The translations under genes and the position numbers were made by a program. From Streptomyces griseorubiginosus (GTDB lineage Bacteria; Actinomycetota; Actinomycetes; Streptomycetales; Streptomycetaceae): a stretch of 64,000 nucleotides of DNA. Every line of letters begins with the position of its first letter. Positions within the stretch are counted from its first letter, which is position 1. The stretch is taken from the NCBI RefSeq assembly GCF_001514195.1, contig NZ_KQ948734.1, positions 89,692 to 153,691 on the forward strand, given 5' to 3'. The notes beneath the pieces are model-generated. The model was not told the DNA's origin and did not search any database. It worked only from the letters and a program-made list of their open reading frames with translations. Shown piece after piece: positions 8,087 to 16,069 of the stretch.

Positions 8087-9709
8087 TCACTGCTGCTCCG
8101 CGACCCGGCAGCCGTGCACGTCCTTGGTCAGCACCCCCTGCTCCGTCGCGAGCGTGTGGTCGTAGCAGGTGCCGGGGGCGCGGAGGCGGTACCGCTCGCT
8201 GGTGGTGGCGACCGCGTGCCGGTTCTCGCGGGCCACGCCGAGGGTGAAGGTGGCGTCGCCCCGGTAGGTGTCGTCGGTCCGGGTGGCCCCCGACCGGGCG
8301 TGGTCGCCCACGGACATCACGACCCGCAGCCGGTTCGCGCTGTCGATGGTCGACTGCCCGTCCAGGGTGTACTCGCGGTCGGTGCGGGCCGTCCTGCCGT
8401 TCGTGGCGACGACCTGGCGATCCGTCCAGGTGCCGGTCACGTCGTCGGTGTTCTCGTCGGGCGTCCACCGGTGGTCGACGGCCGTGCTGAGGGTCCGGTC
8501 GACGGTCGTGGTCACACGCCCGTGGGAGGTGTTCAGATAGCCGGAGACCTTCAGGTGGTCCCCGCCGGAGGTCGCGAGGTGCCGCAGCGAGCCGTCGGTG
8601 AAGTCGTTCGACAGCGCGGGGGCGGTCTTCCGGTACGAGGTCACGGCCCCGGTCAGCACCGACCGGTGCACGTCCTGCCACACCAGGACGTTCGTCGGCG
8701 CGCTCCACCCGGTCTGCCCGGCCGGCACCCCGAGCACCGACACGTCCACGGTGTGCGCCCTGCCGTCGTCCAGGAGGCCGGCGAACGGGGTGAGGTCGAA
8801 GGTCAGCGGCCGTACGTCGAAGGCGGTCGGGGAGGGAATCACCGACCACAGGTAGGGCGACCACCCACCGGTCCACACGTTCGGGTAGGGAGACGCGATC
8901 CCGGCGACCTTCCCGTCCACGCTGACCTGCACCTCGCGGTACGGCCCGTCGTCGCCGCCCTGGCAGGAGTACGACGCGGACGGCGTCGTCGCCGTGTACC
9001 AGAACTCCTCGCAGCCGCCGCCCGACCCGGTGGCGTACACCTCGGCCAGGATGCGCTCGGAGTTGCGCGGGGTGGTCAGGGAGGCGCCGGTGGTGACACT
9101 GTCACCGGCGCTGAGGGGGATGACCCGGTCCGGGGCGTCGGGCGCGGGCCGATGACGCTCGGGCGCGTAGAAGGTGAGCGTCACCTTGACGTCGAGGACG
9201 CCCGTGTACGTGCCGTCGACGACGTTGCCGATGAGCATGTCGACGGGCTGCGCGCTGCTCAGCGTCTTCTCGTACTCGGTGACGTCCTTCTGGACGGACC
9301 AGTCGATGCCGTCCTGCGAGGGCTCGGGCGTCGACGTCCGGAACACCTGCACCCCGCCGATGTCCAGGTACCCGAGCCGGTCGAACTGCCGGCCCTTCAC
9401 GTTCCCGTCCATCCGCAGCACGACCTTCGACCACCGTCCGGGCGTGCCGCATCCGGTCGGTGGTGTGTACGTGCCCGTGTACGGCGTGAAGTCCTTGAAC
9501 TTCGCCTCGGCGACGGTGACTTGGCAGGACGTGGTGTGGGGGGTGCTGATCGGCGGGGCGGCGGTGACGGGGTCGTGGTAGTCGGTGCCGAACTCCGTGG
9601 GGACGGGGGTGTCGGCGGTCGCGGTGCCCGCCGCGAGGGCCAGTGAGGCGAGGGCGGCGGTGAGGAGAGCGGCCGCGCGCCGGGGGAGGTGGGGGAGAGG
9701 TCGTCTCAT
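8087..9709 (-). CDS. Secreted peptide-N4-asparagine amidase A-like protein
   Basis: 540 residues beginning with a Sec signal peptide (MRRPLPHLPRRAAALLTAAL, then small residues to ATA-DTP). The mature protein resembles the PNGase A domain known from plants and fungi: an early T-P-H-T-T-x-C segment, KVVLRMDGNVKGRQFDRLG, a region containing DIGGVQVFRTSTPEPS, then GIDWSVQKDVTEY. Plant PNGase A releases N-glycans from glycopeptides; whether this bacterial homologue does so is inferred. Several Cys residues suggest disulphides. The start is placed at the signal peptide; the frame extends upstream to 9853 but would cross the divergent promoter. No clear ribosome site. Possible role: scavenging N-glycans from plant or fungal glycoproteins. 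Confidence 0.75.
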   Translation of the reverse strand: MRRPLPHLPRRAAALLTAALASLALAAGTATADTPVPTEFGTDYHDPVTAAPPISTPHTTSCQVTVAEAKFKDFTPYTGTYTPPTGCGTPGRWSKVVLRMDGNVKGRQFDRLGYLDIGGVQVFRTSTPEPSQDGIDWSVQKDVTEYEKTLSSAQPVDMLIGNVVDGTYTGVLDVKVTLTFYAPERHRPAPDAPDRVIPLSAGDSVTTGASLTTPRNSERILAEVYATGSGGGCEEFWYTATTPSASYSCQGGDDGPYREVQVSVDGKVAGIASPYPNVWTGGWSPYLWSVIPSPTAFDVRPLTFDLTPFAGLLDDGRAHTVDVSVLGVPAGQTGWSAPTNVLVWQDVHRSVLTGAVTSYRKTAPALSNDFTDGSLRHLATSGGDHLKVSGYLNTSHGRVTTTVDRTLSTAVDHRWTPDENTDDVTGTWTDRQVVATNGRTARTDREYTLDGQSTIDSANRLRVVMSVGDHARSGATRTDDTYRGDATFTLGVARENRHAVATTSERYRLRAPGTCYDHTLATEQGVLTKDVHGCRVAEQQ

Positions 9710-9865
9710 GCGGCGCAGTGAACCCGCCCGCCTCGGCCGTGACCAGAGGCCCAGAAGAGGTCTTGACCAATTCCAGCCCGTTCGCTGACTTTTCGGCTTG
9801 GTACAACCATGACCCGCCACGAGGAGTCTCCTTCCCGTCAGTCCCATGATCACCGCAGGAGACGC

Positions 9866-11239
9866 ATGTCCACGCGCACCCCCCTCGGCCTGGCGATCGC
9901 CACGGTCACCGCCGTGTCCCTGACCGGCGGCCTGCTCACCCTCTCCGTGAGCACCGCGAGCGCGGCCGGCCCGGCGAAGTACGCCGACGACTTCAACGGG
10001 GACGGCTACCGCGACTACGCCGTCGCGAGCCTGGGCGGTGAGGTCACCGTGACGTACGGGACGGCCACCGGCGTCGGTACGACCACGAAGACGTTCACCC
10101 AGTCAAGCGCGGGCATTCCGGGCACCGCCGGTGACGCGGGCGGCTACGCGGACGCGTTCGGCGAGGACGTCGCCACCGCCGACCTCAACCGCGACGGATA
10201 CGCCGACCTCGCCGTCGCCGACTTCACGGAGAAGGTGAGCGGCAAGGTGAGTTCCGGCGCGGTCACCATCCTGTGGGGCAGGAAGACCGGCCTCACCGGG
10301 ACCGACGCCACCCGCCTCAAGGTCACCGCCCGCGCCGACCAGGGCTTCGGAAAGGCCATCGAGACCGGTGACTTCAACGGCGACGGCAAGGCCGACCTGG
10401 CCGTCGCGGACGCCTTCAAGTCCGTCTACGTCTACCGCGGCGGCTTCGCCAAGTCCGGTACGACGGGCAAGGTCACCAAGCACACCCGCGACGCCACCTT
10501 CGAGACCGCCGGCCTCGTCGCCGGCAAGGTCACCAAGGACAGGGCGACCGACCTCTACCTCCTGGGCCAGGGCTACCACGACGACAAGATGACCCAGGAC
10601 GCGTGGTTCCTGCGGGGCGGCACCACGATCAAGCCCGGCAAGGCCACGGTCATCGACGGCTCGGCCCCCGACTACGGCCCCGCCGGTGTCGTCGCCGACT
10701 TCGACAAGGACGGCTACGGCGACCTCGCGGTCAGCGACACCCGGTACCGCAACAACGCGGGCTCGGTGGTCGTCTGGCGCGGCGGCGGCACCGGCCCGAC
10801 GACGAAGTACCGGCTCACCCAGTCCACTTCGGGCGTCGCCACGGCCGCCGCGGCACACGAGTGCTTCGGCTCCGCCCTCTCCGCCGGGGACACCAACGGC
10901 GACGGCTACCCGGACCTCGCGGTCGGAGTGCCGTACGAGAAGGTCGGCACGGCGAAGGACGCGGGCGGCGTCCACGTCCTGCGCGGTGGGAGGTCCGGCC
11001 TGACAGGCAAGAACTCCCAGTGGTTCACACGGGCGAGCGCGGGCGTCCCCGGGAACCCGACGGCGTACGAGAACTTCGGCTTCCTCGTCCGCCTGCGCGA
11101 CATCGACCGCGACGGCGACCAGGACCTGCTGCTGTCGCGCAACTACTACGGCCCGAGCGCGCTGCTCCCCGGCACGGGTTCCGGCATCACGGCGACCGGC
11201 TACAAGGACGTGGACCTGGTGGCCGCGTTCCCGCAGTAG
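9866..11239 (+). CDS. Secreted FG-GAP/VCBS repeat protein
   Basis: 457 residues. A signal peptide (basic MSTRT, hydrophobic core, STASAAG cleavage region) is followed by about seven FG-GAP beta-propeller blades. Calcium-binding D-x-[DN]-x-D-G loops are visible: DFNGDGYRD, DLNRDGYAD, DFNGDGKAD, DFDKDGYGD, DTNGDGYPD and DIDRDGDQD. The fold matches integrin-alpha N-terminal propellers, so a calcium-dependent extracellular binding function is likely; no catalytic domain is present. GCAGGAGA (9855-9862) precedes the ATG. The 156-bp gap to the divergent PNGase-like gene is the shared promoter region. The 3' end overlaps the convergent DUF397 gene by 40 bp. Confidence 0.88.
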   Translation: MSTRTPLGLAIATVTAVSLTGGLLTLSVSTASAAGPAKYADDFNGDGYRDYAVASLGGEVTVTYGTATGVGTTTKTFTQSSAGIPGTAGDAGGYADAFGEDVATADLNRDGYADLAVADFTEKVSGKVSSGAVTILWGRKTGLTGTDATRLKVTARADQGFGKAIETGDFNGDGKADLAVADAFKSVYVYRGGFAKSGTTGKVTKHTRDATFETAGLVAGKVTKDRATDLYLLGQGYHDDKMTQDAWFLRGGTTIKPGKATVIDGSAPDYGPAGVVADFDKDGYGDLAVSDTRYRNNAGSVVVWRGGGTGPTTKYRLTQSTSGVATAAAAHECFGSALSAGDTNGDGYPDLAVGVPYEKVGTAKDAGGVHVLRGGRSGLTGKNSQWFTRASAGVPGNPTAYENFGFLVRLRDIDRDGDQDLLLSRNYYGPSALLPGTGSGITATGYKDVDLVAAFPQ

Positions 11240-11409
11240 GGGGAGACGAAGGCGGACCACGCCGTGGGGGAGAGGGTGAGGTGAGGGCCGGTGGGGTGCT
11301 TGGAGTCGCGGAGGTGGATGGTGTGGGGGGTGACGGCGACTTCCAGGCACTGCCCGCCCTCGCCGTCGCTGTAGCTCGACTTGAACCAGGTCAACTTCTC
11401 TATGGTCAT
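11200..11409 (-). CDS. DUF397 small protein, partner of the WhiJ-like regulator
   Basis: 69 residues with the DUF397 signature: W-x-KSSYSDGEGGQCLEVA, then HLRDSKHPTGPHLTLSPTAWSAFV. In Streptomyces these small proteins are usually encoded directly beside a DUF5753 XRE regulator and act with it; some toxin-antitoxin or antagonist roles have been proposed. The ATG (11409-11407) overlaps the TGA of the upstream regulator gene in an ATGA junction, so translation is coupled. The last residues (GNAATRSTSL) are encoded antisense to the end of the FG-GAP gene. Confidence 0.88.
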   Translation of the reverse strand: MTIEKLTWFKSSYSDGEGGQCLEVAVTPHTIHLRDSKHPTGPHLTLSPTAWSAFVSPYCGNAATRSTSL

Positions 11410-12260
11410 CGCTCTTCCAGCATCTTCTCGATCAAGTCCAGGGACTCGTGCGGGTTGAGGGCCTGAGCTCGGATGATCCCATAGCGGGCGGCGAGTACGC
11501 GTACCTCTTCCCGGTCGGTGATCAGACGGGGGTATCCCTGGATCTCCATGTACGCCACCTGCTCCCTCCCCTTGGGGATCAGCAGCGTGAACGAGCCGCC
11601 CAGGCTGGGGTGTTCGTCCCGCCCCGACGGCATCACCTGAAGCTGCACGTTCCGCATGCGGCCGACCTGCAACAGCCGCTTGAGTTGCCCCGCATGCACC
11701 GAGCGGCCGCCGATCGGCCGTTCCAGCACGGCCTGTTCGATGACGAAGCTGCACTCCGGCGGCGGCCACTTCTCGAAGAGCTGCTGGCGGGAGAGCCGGT
11801 CGGCGACGCGCTTCTCGATGGTCTCCTCGTCGAGCGGCGGGTGCCGTTGCGTGAACACGGCCCGGGCGTAGTCCTCGGTCTGGAGCAGGCCCAGGACGCC
11901 CATGGTGCTGTAGTCGTAGAGCGAGACCGCCTCGGCCTCCAGTCCCGCGTAGTCGCGATACCACTCCGGATGACGGGTCCGGCTCTTGGCCATCGCCTGC
12001 TCGACCTCCGGGAGGACCTCCTTCAACAGACCCCCGGCATCCAGGAGTTCGTCCGCCTTGAGGAGCACCTCGGGCCGGAGTGTCCGTACGCCCCGCTCCA
12101 TCGCCGAGACCGCGTCCGGGCCGTAGCCCACCAGCTCGCCGAACTCCTTCTGGGTGAGCCCCTTCCGCTCGCGCAGGAGCTTGACCATCTTGCCCAGCGC
12201 GACGAACAGCCCCGCCGTACCGTCCGCCTCCGCAGGCGTGTCCGGCCTCCGCTCAGCCAC
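11406..12260 (-). CDS. WhiJ/Scr1-family XRE regulator with DUF5753 domain
   Basis: 284 residues. N-terminal XRE helix-turn-helix (LRERKGLTQKEFGELVGYGPDAVSAMERGVR, roughly residues 25-56), then the DUF5753 ligand or interaction domain starting near TRHPEWYRDYAGLEAEA and containing LLQTEDYARA. WhiJ-type proteins act in developmental or antibiotic regulation, usually with a DUF397 partner. The GTG at 12260 is preferred because GGGAGGGG lies just upstream; the frame is open to 12308. Divergent from the ATP-binding protein gene across 117 bp that hold an inverted repeat. Confidence 0.9.
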   Translation of the reverse strand: MAERRPDTPAEADGTAGLFVALGKMVKLLRERKGLTQKEFGELVGYGPDAVSAMERGVRTLRPEVLLKADELLDAGGLLKEVLPEVEQAMAKSRTRHPEWYRDYAGLEAEAVSLYDYSTMGVLGLLQTEDYARAVFTQRHPPLDEETIEKRVADRLSRQQLFEKWPPPECSFVIEQAVLERPIGGRSVHAGQLKRLLQVGRMRNVQLQVMPSGRDEHPSLGGSFTLLIPKGREQVAYMEIQGYPRLITDREEVRVLAARYGIIRAQALNPHESLDLIEKMLEER

Positions 12261-12318
12261 GTGCCCCACCCCTCCCGCACGACAACCCGTACACCGAACC
12301 CCTCGCACCCGTACAGTT

Positions 12319-12335
12319 ACTCAGCGTCGCCGAGT
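12319..12335. promoter_or_regulatory. Inverted repeat in the XRE/ATP-binding divergent promoter
   Basis: ACTCAGCG-T-CGCCGAGT, 8-bp arms with one mismatch, midway between the divergent WhiJ-like and ATP-binding genes. A plausible operator for the XRE protein, inferred from position only. Confidence 0.4.
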
Positions 12336-12377
12336 CACTCCTGGTCAGCGTAGAGACAAGGCAGCACGCTCGGTCTC

Positions 12378-12983
12378 GTGAACGCCGAAATCTCCACCCC
12401 CATCGACGAACTGACCCAGCGTCTGAGCGCGACCCCGAGAGGCGCCCGGCTGGCCCGCAGGCTCACCGCCGCGAGGCTGGAGGCCTGGGGGCACCCCTAC
12501 GACAGCGAGGTGAACGACACCGCGCAGCACCTCGTCGCGGAGCTGGCCGCCAACGCGGTGACCCACGGACGCGTGCCGGGAAGGGACTTCGAGCTGCGCC
12601 TGCTCCGGCTCCCGGGGAACACGCTCCGTATCGAGGTGACCGACGCGAGGGGGGACCGCCGGCTCCGGTTCGTGAACGACGCGGAGGGCGAGCACGGCCG
12701 GGGACTGATCCTCGTGACCTTGCTCGCCCGTACCTGGGGCGTCACGGAACGGGACGTCGGCAAGACGGTGTGGGCCGAGATCGGGCTGTCAGGCGAGCAG
12801 GATCTCGCCGGTGATGGTCGCGGCCAGCACGACGTAGACCGTGCTCGCCATGTAGTTCAGCACGGCCGTGGCCTTGGTCGAGCCGGCCAGACGTGCCTGG
12901 AAGTATCCGGCCAGCACTCCGATGGATCCGTAGAGGATCACCTCCATCAGAATGTCGATCGCGCCGAGGATCGCCATCTGTAG
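12378..12983 (+). CDS. ATP-binding protein, anti-sigma (RsbW/SpoIIAB)-like HATPase
   Basis: 201 residues as the frame reads. The HATPase_c_2 domain covers about residues 15-137: N-box VAELAANAVTHG, then VTDARGDRRL and the G2-like EGEHGRGLILVTLLARTWGV. Streptomyces has many such kinase-like ATPases next to WhiJ/DUF397 pairs. The domain ends at IGL around 12790, exactly where the convergent LysE gene stops, but there is no stop codon there. The frame continues ~65 residues antisense to lysE with Arg/His/Gly-rich sequence unlike a folded domain, so the tail may be a run-on after loss of the ancestral stop. Start is GTG at 12378. Confidence 0.85.
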   Translation: MNAEISTPIDELTQRLSATPRGARLARRLTAARLEAWGHPYDSEVNDTAQHLVAELAANAVTHGRVPGRDFELRLLRLPGNTLRIEVTDARGDRRLRFVNDAEGEHGRGLILVTLLARTWGVTERDVGKTVWAEIGLSGEQDLAGDGRGQHDVDRARHVVQHGRGLGRAGQTCLEVSGQHSDGSVEDHLHQNVDRAEDRHL

Positions 12984-13412
12984 TCCCGGGTTCTCCGCGC
13001 TTCCGATGAACTGCGGGAGTATCGCGAGGAAGAACAGAATGATCTTCGGATTCGCGATGCTGACCAATATGCCCCGCAGGTACCAGCGGCCCGCGGGGAC
13101 GTCGGTGTGTCCGCTGATCGCGCGACGGGCGTGGCGCACGGTGACGTACGCCAGCCACAGCAGGTACACCGCGCCCAGGATCCGGATCGTGTCCAGGACC
13201 GACGGGTGCGAGCGGGCGATCTGCCCCACCCCGGCGACCACGGCGGCGGCGTAGACGCTCATGCCGGTCGCGATGCCGAGGATGGCCTTCACCGCGGCCC
13301 GGCGCCCGCCTTCGAGGCCCACGGCCAGCATGTAGGCCATGTCGGGCCCGGGCGGGCCGAGGAAGAGCATGATCACTGCCACGTAGCCCGGCAGCACTGT
13401 CAGATCCACCAT
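12789..13412 (-). CDS. LysE/RhtB family amino-acid exporter
   Basis: 207-residue inner-membrane translocator with about six hydrophobic segments. The family's N-terminal motif LFLGPPGPDMAYML (LysE PGP motif) and ANPKIILFFLAILPQF are clear. LysE/RhtB proteins export amino acids or related small molecules by proton antiport; the substrate is not deducible. ATG at 13412, 22 bp downstream of a perfect inverted repeat shared with the neighbouring CGNR regulator gene. Its final 195 bp overlap antisense with the extended ATP-binding gene. Confidence 0.92.
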   Translation of the reverse strand: MVDLTVLPGYVAVIMLFLGPPGPDMAYMLAVGLEGGRRAAVKAILGIATGMSVYAAAVVAGVGQIARSHPSVLDTIRILGAVYLLWLAYVTVRHARRAISGHTDVPAGRWYLRGILVSIANPKIILFFLAILPQFIGSAENPGLQMAILGAIDILMEVILYGSIGVLAGYFQARLAGSTKATAVLNYMASTVYVVLAATITGEILLA

Positions 13413-13433
13413 CGGCGGCGACCTTTCGTCGGA

Positions 13434-13456
13434 TGGAACCGTCTAAGGTGGTTCCA
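13434..13456. promoter_or_regulatory. Operator candidate TGGAACC-N9-GGTTCCA upstream of lysE
   Basis: A perfect 7-bp inverted repeat (13434-13440 and 13450-13456) with a 9-bp spacer, in the 53-bp gap between the CGNR gene end and the LysE gene start. The same GAACC-N9-GGTTC arrangement occurs upstream of the CGNR gene (14086-14104). Confidence 0.65.
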
Positions 13457-13465
13457 CCGTACAGG

Positions 13466-14041
13466 TCAGTCGGCCGAAGGTGACTTCTTGCGCTTGTTGG
13501 CCAGGAAACGGGCCTTCTTCTCGCGGTTCCCGCACGTGTTCATGTCACACCATCTGCGGGTGTGGCCCCGGCTGGTGTCGACGAACGCGGCTCGGCAGGT
13601 CGGAGACGCGCACAGCGAGATCTTCCCGTCCCGCTCTCCCGAGAGAAGGTCGATCGCGTCGGCGGCGATCACGCTGAGGGCGTCCTCCACCGACGCGGAA
13701 GCCAGTCGCCACTCCCGGCCGCCCTCCGGGGTCAGGACCGCCGAGGCCAGGCCGTGGGTGCTGCGGTCGTTGATGACCTGGACGGCCGAGGAGGGCAGGG
13801 GGTTCTCGTTCGCGACAGCGGTGGCAGCCGCGTGGATCGCTTCCCGTAGCTCCCGTGCCCGGTCGAGCTGGGCCCGGTCGCAGGAGTCGACGGCGAGTCC
13901 GTTGTCCGCCAGCCAGTCCGCGAGCCGGGAGGGGACGGGAATGCGCTCCAGCGTCTCGCCGTAACGCTCCGAGAGGGTTCCCGTGAAGCTGGTCGCCAGT
14001 ACCTTGCCCGTGCGGAACTCGGGGAAATGCTGCACCGCCAC
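13466..14041 (-). CDS. CGNR zinc-finger / ABATE domain regulator
   Basis: About 191 residues. The N-terminal ABATE-type stress-response domain includes LADWLADNGL and a helix rich in RARELREAI. The C-terminal CGNR zinc finger is complete: CASPTC, then RRWCDMNTCGNREKKARF, giving two Cys pairs and a basic tail for DNA contact. These proteins are thought to be transcriptional regulators. The GTG at 14041 is chosen because GAGG lies 8 nt upstream; the frame is open to 14095 and a GTG at 14050 is also possible. It lies directly upstream of the LysE exporter, with the same operator before both genes, suggesting it controls itself and the exporter. Confidence 0.88.
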   Translation of the reverse strand: MAVQHFPEFRTGKVLATSFTGTLSERYGETLERIPVPSRLADWLADNGLAVDSCDRAQLDRARELREAIHAAATAVANENPLPSSAVQVINDRSTHGLASAVLTPEGGREWRLASASVEDALSVIAADAIDLLSGERDGKISLCASPTCRAAFVDTSRGHTRRWCDMNTCGNREKKARFLANKRKKSPSAD

Positions 14042-14065
14042 GAAAACCACCTCAGCCGGTCGCCT

Positions 14066-14078
14066 CTTGCGGCGCAAG
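14066..14078. repeat. Short inverted repeat upstream of the CGNR gene
   Basis: CTTGC-GGC-GCAAG, a perfect 5-bp inverted repeat just before the CGNR gene start. It could be a 5'-UTR hairpin or a second operator half; evidence is limited to the symmetry. Confidence 0.35.
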
Positions 14079-14085
14079 CATAGGT

Positions 14086-14104
14086 GAACCGGCACAGATG
14101 GTTC
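14086..14104. promoter_or_regulatory. Operator candidate GAACC-N9-GGTTC upstream of the CGNR gene
   Basis: GAACC (14086-14090), nine bases, GGTTC (14100-14104). Arm sequence and spacer length match the inverted repeat in front of lysE. The site lies between the divergent CGNR and FAD-dehydrogenase genes, so it could influence both. Confidence 0.6.
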
Positions 14105-14208
14105 CGCGGCTCGGGTTTCCCGTTCCCTTCACGCCCCTTGACTTCTCAAGACCTTCGCGCGACGTTCCGGACCTCTTCGTCCGTACCAGCCGCTGGGGGG
14201 ACCTGCCC

Positions 14209-15939
14209 ATGAGCGTGACCCGAAGACACCTGCTGGCCTCCGGTGCCGGTCTGGCCGTCGCCGCCGGAGTGCAGCAGGGCGCGAGCGCCGCCGACCTGCC
14301 GACGGCCGGGACCTGTGACGTCGTCGTCATCGGCTCCGGGGCCGCCGGGATGACGGCCGCGCTCACCGCCGCCAAGCAGGGCCTCAGCGTCGTGGTGCTG
14401 GAGAAGGCGCCCACCTTCGGCGGGTCCGCCGCCCGTTCCGGCGCCGGGATCTGGATCCCCAACAACCCCGTCATCCTGGCCGCCGGTGTCCCCGACACCC
14501 CGGCCAAGGCGGCTGCCTACCTGGCCGCCGTCGTGGGCCCGGACGTCCCCGCGGCCCGGCAGCAGGCCTTCCTCGCCCAGGGGCCGGCCATGATCTCCTT
14601 CGTCATGGCCAACAGCCCGCTGCGCTTCCGGTGGATGGAGGGGTACAGCGACTACTACCCGGAGCTCCCGGGCGGCCTCCCGAACGGCCGCTCCATCGAG
14701 CCCGACCAGCTCGACGGCAAGATCCTCGGCGCCGAACTCGCCCATCTGAACCCGCCGTACCTCGCGGTCCCCGCGGGACTGGTGGTGTTCAGCGCCGACT
14801 ACAAGTGGCTCGCCCTGTCCGCGGTCAGCCTCAAGGGCGCCGCCGTCGCCGCCGAGTGCCTGGCGCGCGGCACCAAGGCCGCCCTGCTCGGGCAGACCCC
14901 CCTCACCATGGGGCAGTCCCTCGCGGCCGGCCTCAGAAAGGGCCTCCTGGACGCGGGCGTGCCCGTCCGCCTGAACACCCCCCTCACCGAGCTGTACGTC
15001 GAGAACGGCACCGTCGCCGGAGCGGTCACCCCCGCCGGCCTCTACCGCGCCCGGCGCGGCGTGATCGTGGGCTCCGGCGGCTTCGAGCACAACGCGGCGA
15101 TGCGGAGCCAGTACCAGCGCCAGCCCATCGGCACGGCCTGGACGGTCGGCGCGAAGGAGAACACCGGGGACGGCATCCGCGCCGGACAGCGGCTCGGCGC
15201 CGACGTCGCCCTCATGGACGACGCCTGGTGGGGACCGGCCATCCCGCTGCCCGACGAGCCGTACTTCTGCCTCGCCGAACGCACCCTCCCCGGCGGCCTC
15301 ATCGTCAACGCGGCCGGCCGACGGTACGTCAACGAGGCCGCCCCCTACAGCGATGTCGTCCACACCATGTACGACCGGAACCCGACCGACCCGGACATCC
15401 CCTCCTGGCTGGTCGTCGACCAGAACTACCGCAACCGGTACCTCTTCAAGGACATCGCGCCGACCTTCGTCCTCCCGGACGACTGGTACAGCTCGGGCGC
15501 CGCGCACAAGGCCTGGACGCTGGACGCCCTGGCGACGTCCATCGGCGTGCCCGGCGCCGCCCTCCGCGCGACCGTCGACCGCTTCAACTCCCTCGCGCTC
15601 AAGGGCGACGACACGGACTTCGGACGCGGGGACAGCGCCTACGACCACTACTACACGGACCCCGCGGTCCTCCCCGACTCCTGCCTCGCCCCGCTGTGGC
15701 TGCCCCCGTACTACGCCTTCCGGATCGTCCCCGGCGACCTCGGCACGAAGGGCGGCCTGCGCACCGACGCCCGCGCCCGCGTCCTGCGGCCGGACGGCTC
15801 GGTGATCCCGGGTCTGTACGCGGCCGGGAACGCGAGCGCGGCGGTCATGGGCCACAGTTACGCGGGCGCGGGCTCGACGATCGGACCGGCGATGACGTTC
15901 GGGTACATCGCCGCGCGGGACATCGCGGGGGTGCTCTAG
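14209..15939 (+). CDS. Tat-exported FAD-dependent dehydrogenase, 3-ketosteroid-delta1-dehydrogenase-like
   Basis: 576 residues. The N-terminus MSVTRRHLLASGAGLAVAAG is a twin-arginine signal (RRHLL). An FAD Rossmann motif (VVVIGSGAAGMTAALTAAKQ) and ARSGAGIWIPNN follow; the C-terminus has GLYAAGNASAAVMGHSYAGA and STIGPAMTFGY, matching the KstD/fumarate-reductase flavoprotein superfamily. The Tyr in SYAGAGSTIG corresponds to a KstD active-site position as I recall it. Most KstD enzymes are cytoplasmic, so a Tat signal is noteworthy and suggests oxidation of an extracytoplasmic substrate. The frame is open from 14098, but the Tat signal fixes the start at 14209. Precise substrate unknown. Confidence 0.85.
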   Translation: MSVTRRHLLASGAGLAVAAGVQQGASAADLPTAGTCDVVVIGSGAAGMTAALTAAKQGLSVVVLEKAPTFGGSAARSGAGIWIPNNPVILAAGVPDTPAKAAAYLAAVVGPDVPAARQQAFLAQGPAMISFVMANSPLRFRWMEGYSDYYPELPGGLPNGRSIEPDQLDGKILGAELAHLNPPYLAVPAGLVVFSADYKWLALSAVSLKGAAVAAECLARGTKAALLGQTPLTMGQSLAAGLRKGLLDAGVPVRLNTPLTELYVENGTVAGAVTPAGLYRARRGVIVGSGGFEHNAAMRSQYQRQPIGTAWTVGAKENTGDGIRAGQRLGADVALMDDAWWGPAIPLPDEPYFCLAERTLPGGLIVNAAGRRYVNEAAPYSDVVHTMYDRNPTDPDIPSWLVVDQNYRNRYLFKDIAPTFVLPDDWYSSGAAHKAWTLDALATSIGVPGAALRATVDRFNSLALKGDDTDFGRGDSAYDHYYTDPAVLPDSCLAPLWLPPYYAFRIVPGDLGTKGGLRTDARARVLRPDGSVIPGLYAAGNASAAVMGHSYAGAGSTIGPAMTFGYIAARDIAGVL

Positions 15940-16069
15940 ACACCCCCGCTTCTTGAAAGTTTGAAGATCTCTTGACGTCAAGTGCCTGGCGGAGTTCACG
16001 AGTTGGGGCGAAAGATCATCGGTGACGGTTTCCTCAACCGTCCCGCACCCCCCACCAGCGGAGAACTCC

